A stretch of DNA of 64,000 nucleotides from assembly GCA_021018815.1 (NCBI GenBank), contig JAITYX010000059.1:3844001-3908000 (forward strand), written 5' to 3'. Source of the DNA: Talinum fruticosum (Eukaryota; Streptophyta; Magnoliopsida; Caryophyllales; Talinaceae). The position numbers and the translations under genes are program-made. The notes beneath the pieces are model-generated. The model was not told where the DNA came from. It made no database searches and was given only the letters and a program-made list of their open reading frames with translations. This document shows, piece by piece, positions 1 to 11,329 of this stretch (its first letter is position 1; each line of letters begins with the position of its first letter).

Positions 1-785
1 GAGTTTCTAACCAATAAGTATGAGGTTGTGTCCACAGATAGTTATGTTCCAAACAAAACAAAGTTATCTTAAACTTTCAAGTTAGGCAAATCAAGAGATG
101 TGGGAGATATGATAACTAAACTAATCTTATTAAGTAATAAAAGGAATATCCGGGTTATAATTTTACCAATTGATAAACTAATTAATCTAGACAAGTCTAA
201 ACCTACCCAAGCCTCTACAAGTATTAATGGGTGGTCGATTACATCATCAAAGCCTACTCAAACCACGCTTTCGATGGTCATGAGCTATAATTTAATTGTT
301 CACCTGCTTTCGTTAGGTTATCCAAATTAGACTATAAGAGTAGAAACCTATAGACTTAGCTAAGATTCGGGCTATTTTTATGCCAAAATTCCAACTATAA
401 GTAAATTGACTTCACTTTTCAATGATATGCCAATCGCCTAAAAGGGAGACCAAAAAACCCTTTCAAGTATTCATTGAACATGCAATAGTCATAAGAAATA
501 ATCTCAAATAATAAGTATAAATTAGGTGAGTTAAGGCCTAAACGATATCAGTTAATCATTAGAGAGGATGATCACAACCAAAGCAACCAACTGTAGAAAC
601 TAATTAATATAAAAATATAAAATAAATCTAATAACTAAACTAAAGAACAAACTAGAAACAAACGGACTTTAATAAAAACATAAACTGATTAATTAAGCTC
701 AAATATGAAAAAAATAATCTACTTAAAATTAATATCTAAACTAATAAAATCGAATTTCTACACGAAATTGAACAAACAAAATAAT
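1..785 (+). repeat. Dispersed repeat family R, copy 1 (left end cut by window)
   Basis: This stretch matches three later segments in the same orientation (from 27592, 48829 and 52546). Shared landmarks in order are a phrase near 40-60 (GTTATGTTCCAAAC here, GTTGTGTTTCAAAT elsewhere), a block around 190-300 ending GGTCATGAGCT, and a block of ACTAA/TTAACTA-rich sequence. No long open frame is shared, so it is a non-coding or decayed retroelement part. The family resembles untranslated LTR-retrotransposon sequence, but class is not shown by the sequence. Confidence 0.6.
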
Positions 786-3582
786 AAACGCAAATGTTTC
801 CGTTCGTAAGCTTTCAAGCATGAATAGACAGACCCAAGTGCAGCATAAACTAGCCATTATTAAAGTAGAATGAGGACCAAGTAAGATTGAGGTAGAGACA
901 ACAAGCCCATGGTTTTTCATTGATTTTATTTTATGTTTTGCACTATAAACCTTCCAAGGAAAAAGTATATCTCGATTCTCGACTATTAAATTCTAGTTTT
1001 TGAGAAGGAAAGAGGATTTTCAAATAAGTCGGCTAATCTTCGACTAGCCAAGCTCGGAGTAAAACACCAGGCTTAAGCTTATGTATTGCGTGAGTTGAAC
1101 TCAAGCTTGATTTTGTCAAATTCGGTGAGTCGTCAGTGAAGTTCGAGTCTGTCTACTGAGCTCAAGTACAAGCTCATGAGCCGAGTTTTGAGTCTCACAA
1201 CTTGAACTCGACTTGTCTTAAATGCATCTCAATAAAAAGAAAAATATAATTTATTTAAATATTATATATTTTTCAATAACTTAAACGTTACTTATTTTGT
1301 TTCACCAAAAGAATTAACAGTCATATCCTTGCCATAAAATTATCCTTTGTCTCTCTCAATCATTAAACTCAGTGGCCCACCCAAACTCTCACAAAAAGAA
1401 GAAAAGTACATCGTTAACGAGAACCAAACACGTACCAATCATGGAACGATAACACATATTGCATTTGCATTCTTATACAAAATATATCCTTCTTGCTATA
1501 AGATAAAACTTAAGTGTACTCTTTTAATTTTAAATTTATAATATTATATATTAAATTGAAAAAAATTATGCAATTAAAGTCTTACAACAGTGATATCACT
1601 TATAATTGATGCAATGTCATCTTTTTATAAATAATATTTCACAATTGTAAAATTACATGTATAATACGTTTTTATAAATTGAATCGATCCAATTAGGATA
1701 TTATTTTATTTATGTCAATATAATTAATACATATTAAAATGTTATAATTAATAACTAAATATAATGGTTAAAAATTTCTTAATTTTAAACCATATAATAT
1801 ATAAATTTGAGTTAAAACAAGAATCCTACAATGTGTCTTGTACAAAAGCACGAAATATATTAATATATATAAATATTATAGATAAATTTTTACCATTTAA
1901 TAGGCAAAATCTCAATAATAGTTGTTATATCAAAAAATAAATTTTAAATGACATCAATTTTTTTGTAATAATACTTTTAAAAATAATTCAAGAAAGAAGA
2001 AATTACGTAAATCCTAATTATTAATAAATTAATAAAAAATATCATCTCAAACTTATCGCGATTTATTCTAATAATTCATAATAAGATGCATAATATTTAT
2101 TTTATAAAAATAATGCCCAATAATGTAAAAATAACATTTAGGGAAAAAAATTTCATGATATGGGCCAAAAATTTAATCGGCTAACAATATGTATTATAAC
2201 GTATTAAAATGCTTGTATACATGAACCTATATATATATATATATATATATATATAATCATCATTAAAATCAAGATTGTTAGAATTAATATCCTAGTTAGC
2301 ATCAATTTGGGGGATGGTTAACATTAAAATCGTAAAATTGGATCGAGGATCGTAAGATTCTAATATTTGTTTGTAATAATGAAATTGTTTTTTTAATAAG
2401 AATAGAAATATTTGTAACATTCATAAAGATGTATAAAAATCCAGTAACACTATACTCGGTCGAAGATTTTGATACAAAATATAATTATCTATGGGTAATT
2501 TATGAATTTTATTTAGAATTATGAAATTAAATTCTAATGAAGTTCGAGGATCGTAGAATCGTATAATCATTTTACAATTCTACTATACATTTTTCAAATT
2601 AAATTAGGATCATAAGACTCCAATGAATCATAAGATTGTTAAACCCACATTAAAATGCTTGTACATATGAGTATAAATTATGAATAATAGGCTTGCATAT
2701 ATCATTATAATACTAACGTACAAAACTTCACTTCTACCCTTCCAATAAGACAAATAGATATTTATCTTGAAAATAATCCATTTAAAATTATATAATCTAT
2801 AGACATACAATTTATAGGCACACATAAGGAGTGGAGTTTTATTAAAGTTTTCATACATATAACCATTATACCTTGATAGTCTAATTCAAATGAACGTAAT
2901 ATTCCAACATTGTCCAAAAAAAATAAAATTAAGTAGTACATATAATTCAACCATCATAAAATTCAATTATTTAAAATCTACAACAAAGTTTGAACACTTA
3001 TATTTTTATTGGTAATTAAAGTAGCTAATAAATAATATAATAATGCATTGATAAAATTTTATCACCTGAAACGGATTATACCCTAGGTCAAATGTAAGAA
3101 ATATTATATTCTTAGAATATAAAGTAGAATTACTCACAAAAACCCCAAAAAATATAAATAAAAATTCAATTCAAAATATTCACTTATAAAATTTGAAAAA
3201 TCTAAATATATTGATGAGACAATATACAATATCATGCTCATGTTTATGAGAAATCTTATACCTACTTAAATACTGTCTTGTGAGATTGTTGTCATGACAT
3301 GATAATGATATGAAATTCGGAAAAAAATCGTAATTCAAGTACTATTAAAAGATATAATAACTTCTAATTAAAACAATATGGAATTTGAGCTAAAATAAAT
3401 AAGTTTTACGCACAAATATATTTAATCGCAACAATGGCCTAATTAATATGTAGAGAGAGTAAGAGATGAATATGATTATATTAATATATTTAAATGAAGA
3501 ACTAATTTGAAGAAAAAGAATTAATGTGGAAGAAAAATAAAATTTAAGAGTTAATTAGAGGGGAAAGGCCTATTTGTGTTAC
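786..3582. other. A+T-rich intergenic DNA, no gene recognised
   Basis: Very A+T-rich with stop codons in all frames. Small items only: a G/C-richer patch with CTCGAGCTT-like words near 1020-1210 and a short (TA)n run at about 2230-2254. The short open frames here carry no recognisable domain. Confidence 0.5.
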
Positions 3583-4050
3583 ATGTTTATAAAGGAAGAA
3601 TTTTTTTTTAATTTTTTTTATCAAGGACTAATTTTTAAGTTAAATTTGCTTTTATTTGAATGATAATTTTAAACTCGGTAACTGCATAAATATTGCTAGC
3701 CATATAATATTTTCAATGGTTACTTATTTATAATAATATTTAATAAAACTTTAGTAAATAAATGCTTAGTATTACATATATAATTTTTCAGATATTTTTA
3801 ATAAAATAAAAATAATTTAGTTTGAATTTCAAAAAGATAGAAAAAGGAGGGAAGCAATTTTTATATGTTTGTAAAGGAAGATTTTTTAAATTTTTTTATC
3901 AAAAGACTAATTTTTAAGTTATATGTTATAATTTTAAATTTGATAACTGCATAAATATTGCTAGTTATATAATATTTGCAATGGTTACTTTTTTATAAAT
4001 AAATATTTATAATAATATTTAGTAAAAGTTTAGTAAATAAATATTTAGTA

Positions 4051-4081
<31 letters not shown>

Positions 4082-4155
4082 GTTTCAAACATTTTTAATA
4101 AAATGAAAACAATTTAGTTTGAATTTTAAAAAAGATAGAAAAAGGAGGGAAGCAA
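3583..4155 (+). repeat. Local tandem duplication, two copies of about 280 bp
   Basis: Copy 1 (3583-3856) and copy 2 (3865-4155) run parallel at an offset of about 282 bases. Both start near ATGTTTRTAAAGGAAG and both end in GATAGAAAAAGGAGGGAAGC. Copy 2 contains an expanded (AT)n run at about 4051-4078. No coding potential is seen. Confidence 0.7.
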
Positions 4156-4975
4156 ATTAAGAGGGGGTATTTAGACAGGATTTAATGTAATGCAAGTAAC
4201 AATTCAAAAAAAAAAATATTTCAATTATAGAATTAGATATCCTCCATCTCGGAAAGAATGTCTCTTATTCCTTTTCTCGATGTACCAAAATTATGTTCAT
4301 TTTCCATAAATAAAATCCTTTATCAATAAAATTTTCTAACAATTAAATTAATACATAAAAATTATTATTTTTATTAATTACTTTTAAAAAGTTTAAAAAA
4401 AGGGAATCGACCAAACGGTGATGTGTGAAGTAGTGAGCTTACAACAAATCCTTCACTTTTGACAGAGCATCTATTATATATAGGGCTGGGTCACGGTCCG
4501 GGCCGGGACGGCCCATCACTATAAAGGGTCGGGTCGGGCCAGGGAAAAATAAATGGGTTGGGTCGAGTTATGGGCCAACCGACCTCGACTCGCCCATGAC
4601 CAGTCCATGGGCCGGAGTTAAACATTTGATGTTAGTGCTTGGTTTGGTAGCATGTAAGCTACACAAAAGACCAATATAATATAATTCCCAAAAGCTACCA
4701 GGAAGACAAATTCGTTCCTTCCAATTTCATGAACGGGTTGAGTACATTTGGGACAATCTTCAAGTAAATCGGATATAGAACACATATATTCAATAGAAGC
4801 CATACTCTAATGCACAAATATCACCTAGAACAACTAAGAAATGATTCCTAGCTAGCATCGGACGACAAAGGCCTAGAGGAGTTTGGAATATCAATACCGA
4901 AAATCAAGACTCCGGATCTTATATCGAGTGAGCGATAATGGTGAGTTTATCTGTCTATGACGAAGCTGTTTTGAT

Positions 4976-5700
<725 letters not shown>

Positions 5701-6279
5701 TTATCCATTCCGCAAAGCAATCAAACAAACAAGTACCCAAAACTAAACTCCCAAGCAATCTATTCAGTTTTTCACCCTAATTTAATTATTAAAGGGCCAA
5801 TTGCTCAAACGGGAAGTACTTGAAAATTCCAAGTATATGACTCATTTTTGTCATTGGGTTGCCATGCACTCACAATCAGACCCAACTGGAAGAAATCAAA
5901 ATTCAAACACCATGCTGCAAACCCAAAGAAAAATGTAGCAAACTTGTCCAAAATGAAGGCAGTAAAAGGGAAATCAAACCCTCCAGACTTCGAGTACCAT
6001 CCATAAAGAATATACGAGATAATGAATCAGCTATCCTGGAAAGCCGTAGGGGAGATTCACCGAGCTATAACTAGAATTACTAGTTGCATTGCTCCTCTCC
6101 AAATTACACAAGTCATCCTTAATATCTCCAAATTACACATTGTGACAGTGATAAGCAAACTAGACTCATCAATGAAAAGCAAAACCCAATTCAAAGCAGA
6201 AGAGAACCAAAACCCAATTCAAAACAGAACAACAGAAACCCAATTTCGAAAAAATACAAAGCATGTACCCGAGGAGTGG

Positions 6280-6660
6280 GAGCAGAAGGAAGTAGTGCCG
6301 GCCAAATTAGGGTTACGGCGAAGCGAGAGAGAGAGAGCGAAGGTGGCGAAGGCTTCGGGCTCCGGTTCACCGGCGACGGTGGCGAGATGGTGGAAGAGCG
6401 ACGGTGAGAGAGACAGGGCGTGCGAGAGAGAGAGAGCGATGGTGGTAGAAGGCTTCGGGCTCTGGTTCACCGGCGACAGTGGCGAGATGGTGGAAGAGCG
6501 ACGGCAAGAGAGACAAAGCGTGCGATGCGAGAGAAAAGAGAGAGAGAGAGAGGCGAGAACACGATGGACAGAGCGACAGGGGCATGCGAGAGAGAGCAAT
6601 GGCGAGATCGGGCGTGACCGCGTGAGAGACAGGACGAGATGGGTCTCCCGAATTGGCCCA
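6280..6660. repeat. G+C-rich, GA-rich block with a ~100-bp tandem duplication
   Basis: Two nearly identical units (about 6349-6440 and 6450-6535) share GGTTCACCGGCGAC and GGTGGCGAGATGGTGGAAGA. Minus-strand reading gives a CT-rich leader-like stretch with a long open frame (6734-6219), but the frame is low-complexity (R/S/L-rich). It could be the 5' part of another captured host gene or simple-sequence expansion. It lies within the hAT-like element. Confidence 0.5.
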
Positions 6661-6968
6661 CGAATGGCCCGTGTATGACCCGCACATGACCCTTTTTTGG
6701 GTGGCCCTTTGGGCCCGACCCTCTTACTAAACAAATGGGCTTTGACCCTCTTTTTAGGCCCGGCCCCGAATACCCATAGGGGCCCTCGCCGACCGCCTGT
6801 GCCTAATTATATACCTAAAAATGAAGCAAATCAATGACTTTTAAGAATAGGGGATTTTGTGGGCCAAAAGTAATGATGTGTCACCTAAAATTATATGCTC
6901 CCATGTACATATAAGAATTTGTACACTTTTAAAGCAAATCAATGAATTTTAAGAATATCTATATAATA

Positions 6969-7214
6969 CTCCATCCATTTCACAATACATGTCATTTTTA
7001 AATAATTTTTCTCGTTTCATAATACTTGTCACTTTATAATTTTAATGACATATTAACTACTAGTTTACCAATTTTATCCTTATTAATTGCGTTCTTCATT
7101 TCCAATAAAGTATAAGGGTAACTTGGTCTTTTAAAATAAAATTTATCATAAATTTCGTATTTCCTTGTTATTCCCACATAACCTTAAAACGACATGTATT
7201 TAAAATGGAGGGAA
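6969..7214. mobile_element. Stowaway-like MITE (Tc1/mariner type)
   Basis: Inverted termini: the left end starts CTCCATCCATTTCACAATAC, and the right end read in reverse starts TTCCCTCCATTTTAAATAC. The element is flanked by TA on both sides (6967-6968, 7215-7216). CTCCCTCC-type ends with TA target duplication are typical of Stowaway elements. No coding sequence. Confidence 0.7.
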
Positions 7215-7752
7215 TAATTCGATAACTACTATTTTGATTTTGAGCTCAAAGTGTCATTAATTTGCATTTAATTTTAATGATATACCCTCAGTCACGAAAA
7301 GAATGTCTTTTGTTTCTTTTTGGGATGTACCAAAATTATTTCCATTTCAATAACAATAAAACCCTTTATTAATAAAATTTTCTTATAAACCGCTCTTAAT
7401 TTTGAATTCGCAAACAATGATCATATGAAATGACATTTCAACGTACATATTTGAACTCAAATTATTAATGGCATTATTGATACATTATTTAGAGAGTTTT
7501 AGCTTACTAATACTTCTTAAAATGCGTACTCGTACAAGACAAAGAGGACATTTTTTTATTGAAACGAAGGTGACCAACATATCGATATGCTTAGTACCTG
7601 TAGTAGGATACATTATTACTGACTGAATGTACATAGATAAAACACATAATCTTAAGGAGGGTCTCACATACTATCTCTGTGAGACCAACTTATTTTTATT
7701 TCTGGACTGTTATTACGTCTTACAGCTTTATAACATGAGATAGCAGTAGCAT

Positions 7753-8331
7753 TTAGAACAAACTCGTAGGCAACTCGAGAACGGAGGACCCAAAATGGCC
7801 GCCAAAAGGCACCTGCTTGTAGCAATCAAGATTGTTCCCATAGCTGACACCCAGGATGTCACAGTTTCTTTTGTAAAATCCGATCCGATTTTCGCCCCTT
7901 ACGTCTGGTCCACGTCCGCATTCAACATCTCCGTTAATGACATTGGTGGTAGTACCAAAACCGGGGAGTCGCCCAGCGTTGGCATCTGCATTAGATGGTG
8001 TCCATGTTCCCACCATTACACCATGACAAGATGAGGTCCTATTTTGCGGAACATTGATTCCGTGCCTCATCCAAAACCAGATTGCAGTCTTGAAGGAAAT
8101 CACGGGATCAGTTGCCACCAGATCTGGGTTAGACAAAAGGTCCAACCCGAGAAAGCTTCCTGCTCGTCCATAATAAGTGTTGCTGCACCCCACAATTAAT
8201 CGTGTAAGTAAATCCGCCTACTTATTAGAGTATTTCTTTGGCATTCATCCATCAACTTAGGCTATACTTTTCTACAAACTGTGAATAAACAAGTTACCTT
8301 GTTCTCAAAAAAATATTTAATTTGAAGAAGA

Positions 8332-8423
<92 letters not shown>

Positions 8424-9397
8424 AGAGTAAGGAGGCATACTAGGCAAGCTGGAATGGTCCGCGGGGGTAGTACTTCTTGCCGGGAACACAAGGCCATTCG
8501 AGATCATCAATGCAAAAACTATCTTGGGTGTTATTGTCAGCCAAGAAGCAATACCCCAAGCGTATCGTCCACCTGGTGCACCAGGCCATCCTCCTGTTCA
8601 TTTACAGGGATTCACAGTCGTTAAGGTCGGGTAAAATAGAGTATTGTCGCCTATAGTACATTGATCACAAACTCTAATATAATACCTTTTACATAAAAAT
8701 TATATATGATGAGACATATTTCTCTAGATAACTTTTCAAAGGTATTGGGATGATTGAAAATGACTAATTATAGTCATCCCTATATATGCCAACTATTAAT
8801 CACCTCATAATCTTTAAAAGTCAATCATATAGGTGTCCGTCTCACGAAACGTTTCATTTAAGTGTATGTATGCCTAAGCTTTTCTAGTTCTTTTTTCACC
8901 CCTTCCAACTTTTCAAATTTAGGTTTAAGAGGAGCAAGTGATGAGTATGTTTACTTAAGTTAGATGATTTAAAGGTTAAAACTAATACCATCAGTGACAT
9001 GAGAAGTCTGAGCAATGAAAGCAGCAATTTCCCTCAAGCGAGTGATGGTATCCCCATCATTGCCAAAAAGAGGGAAGGTGGACTCGGCAGCTTCAATGAA
9101 GGCTTCATAGGTGTAGAAGCCTCGACCCTGGCAAGCCCAGTCATTACGATGGGGAAGCAAACTCTCGAAGAGCTCCTTGGTGACGACCTCGTGTAGTTCC
9201 CCGGCAGGGCACTGGCTCCGGCAGTGTCTGCCACAGTGACTCTCGAACGCTCCACACCATCCCCATATGCTGCAGCAATCCCCGGGCATGCACCTGGCAT
9301 TCCCAAAGCTCGGCCCGCACCGGGTAAATGCTTCCCCCTCATGACCGAGCATAAGGAGGAAGAGGAGGAGAGAGAAAATAAGCAGCGGTGTTTTCAT
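7753..9397 (-). pseudogene. Hevein-domain GH19 chitinase-like gene, single frameshift
   Basis: Three exons on the minus strand: 9397-8989, 8593-8441 and 8182-7753, with GT-AG introns in phases 1 and 2. Residues 1-23 are a signal peptide. Residues 27-63 are a hevein (CBM18) domain with eight cysteines spaced C-x8-C-x4-CC-x5-C-x6-C-x3-C-x3-C. The GH19 domain follows, with the conserved signature [11 protein letters not shown] in exon 3. The catalytic acid glutamate of the SHETTGG motif is Val (SHVTDGG, residue 134), and the second catalytic glutamate (barley E89 position) is Asp156, so hydrolysis is unlikely even if translated. Exon 2 has four Gs where the paralogue at 42 kb has five (plus-strand C run 8554-8557), shifting the frame and truncating the protein. 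All splice sites look usable, so a sequencing or assembly error is possible. The start codon is the Met directly before the signal peptide; a TATA box lies about 50 bp upstream. The C-terminus ends ELPTSLF. Confidence 0.85.
8334..8418. repeat. (TA)n microsatellite in intron 2 of chitinase-like locus 1
   Basis: An uninterrupted AT dinucleotide run of about 85 bases inside intron 2, 23 bases from the exon 2 donor. Length may vary between individuals and may be imprecise in the assembly. Confidence 0.95.
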
Positions 9398-9446
9398 GGT
9401 TGGTTTCTTTGGTTTTATTATGAGAAAAGAGGCAAGGACGAGGGTG

Positions 9447-9454
9447 TATTTATA
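9447..9454 (-). promoter_or_regulatory. TATA box of chitinase-like locus 1
   Basis: TATAAATA on the minus strand, 50 bases before the ATG at 9397. The paralogue at 42.9 kb keeps the same TATAAATA box, which supports a shared core promoter and a short 5' leader. Confidence 0.6.
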
Positions 9455-9499
9455 AGGGCCTCTGAGCTTTGTGACGAACAAATTCTGAAGAGCTGCGTA

Positions 9500-9683
9500 C
9501 AAAGCTAGCATATTTATTTATTTATTTATTATATATAATTTTTTATATTGTTTGATAGAATATTATAGTTTGAAAATAGGTTTACTAAAAATTATAAATA
9601 AAATTTATTAATTATTGAAAAAGATACGAGATAGTTAATTAAAAAAATTAAATAAATATAAGACTCAATTATCAACAAATATA

Positions 9684-9723
<40 letters not shown>

Positions 9724-10036
9724 AACAACAACAATAATAATAATTTACAATAATAATATAAAATAATTTTTAAAAAACAATTTTAATTTTATCCCATGGT
9801 TAACAACCAAACAACAAAAAGTGAAACTTGATTTCATTCTTGTTTTCTACCAAATACTTGAAGAGAATATTCAAGTTCCATACCTAACCCCTCGGTATCA
9901 TTCATTGATTCCATTCCATTTCAATTTTGTATACCAAACAGGGCCTAATTGTTTTCTGAAACCGCCAATAAATACAATCCATATCCCAAAAAACTACTTT
10001 TATAAACATTGATCACCGGGGTTCTTATAACAACTT
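9500..10036. other. A+T-rich upstream region with (ATT)n microsatellite
   Basis: No gene is seen. An (ATT)n run at about 9684-9722 passes into AAC/AAT triplets to about 9744. The segment ending ACCAAACAGGGCCTAAT near 9950 resembles a MITE terminus, but no partner end was found. Confidence 0.5.
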
Positions 10037-10592
10037 TAGAGGTGGTAATTAGGTCAATTAATTGTGTTTGGGTTACCTCATTTAGGTTGGGTCATTTTTG
10101 AGTCAGCATCTTGTCGAGTCATGATGGATTTGAGCCGGGTGATTTTAGATTCGGGTGAAATACAGGTTAGTTTTTAATTCTTTATATTTTAAGAGCTATA
10201 ATCTACGAGTAGTCGACCTACAAGATCACCTCAACTTCATAATGTTATGCCCCATTCTCAAGCCTACTTATATAAGATATATTTTCTAAATACAACATAA
10301 ATATATTAGTTATTAGTTTCCTCATTTTCACTCATTTTCTTGTTATTAATCCTTTTATTCAATAATAGGTCAATTTGGATCAAGGTAATTTTCGAATTAA
10401 TAAGCCTTAAATCAAGTTATTTTTAGAAATTGGATTACTTTTGGGTCGAGTAAATATCGGGTCCAGTCAACATAGGTCGAATCATTTCAAGTTCGGGTTT
10501 AAAATTTTAGTTAAATTTTTGGTTCAGCTTTGTCTTTCAGTTGCAATTGTTGGGGTCCGATTGGTGGGTCGGGTCACTTGTTGCCACCTCTA
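10037..10592. mobile_element. hAT-like MITE with TAGAGGTGG termini
   Basis: The left end reads TAGAGGTGGTAAT; the right end read in reverse reads TAGAGGTGGCAAC. The interior is rich in GGGTCGGGT-type words, as in several plant hAT MITEs. No clear 8-bp target duplication was found, so the exact ends are tentative. No coding sequence. Confidence 0.5.
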
Positions 10593-10639
10593 TTTATAAT
10601 ACATCCATCAAAAGAGATCCACGAATATGATATTATATG

Positions 10640-10880
10640 TTCTTGGTAATATATCTGTTGATCTGATATATAGTTTTCTGGGAAGAGATATTCTGCAGAT
10701 TTAAAATGCCTCACTGAAGTGTTGAATTCTATTGAGGAGCCGCTTTGTCTTTCAGTTGCAATTCTTCCCTTGAAGATAGAAGAAGAAGATGGGCAGACGA
10801 ATTTGGGAGGGCGTTGGTGGGAGAAGGGAGATGGCAGTTACTTACCAACGTGAAGCGAGTTGGGAGGATCAATTATGATG
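10640..10880 (+). other. Coding-like segment of unknown origin
   Basis: Between two MITEs this segment has higher G+C than its surroundings and overlapping open frames on the plus strand (for example from 10745, and another reading DLKCLTEVLNS...EEP from about 10698). No conserved domain was recognised. It may be a host gene scrap brought in by a transposon. Confidence 0.3.
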
Positions 10881-10909
10881 AGGAGCCCATCTTTTTTAAC
10901 ACATTATTA

Positions 10910-11323
10910 CTCCCTCCATTTTATAAATTTCTTCCTAAATTGGAAAAGCATATATTTAAAAAAATTAGAAATATTAACTAATAAATGATAAATTTTGTGA
11001 AAATAATAAAATATAATTGGTGAAAAGCATATAATCGGCAATTGACAAGTATCAAGTTACATCTTAATCAAATCAACAATACCCAAAAGGTGCATCATAT
11101 ACGTAATTTTATACATATAAAAAATTATGGATAAAATGGTGATTTTACATAATATATAACTTGTAATACAATTTTACTATTCAATAATGATACCATTCTC
11201 TTTTAATTTGTTATATAATATAGTAATTTTTAAATCGAGAAAAGATATTTAAGGTATATTTTGATGCAATATACATATGGTTTCACTTTGTGATTTAGGA
11301 ATAAAATTATAAAATGGAGGAAG
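10910..11323. mobile_element. Stowaway-like MITE, 414 bp
   Basis: The left end starts CTCCCTCCATTTTATAA; the right end in reverse starts CTTCCTCCATTTTATAA. TA flanks are at 10908-10909 and 11324-11325. The interior is A+T-rich without open frames. Confidence 0.75.
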
Positions 11324-11329
11324 TAACAT

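Noticed and set aside
4618..4803. 61-codon minus-strand open frame with a CPKC motif
   Set aside because: Lies downstream of the captured PDS stop inside the hAT-like element; no known family, and a single CxxC is not enough.
8262..8624. Open frames rich in alternating Ile-Tyr
   Set aside because: Produced by the (TA)n run in intron 2 of chitinase-like locus 1.
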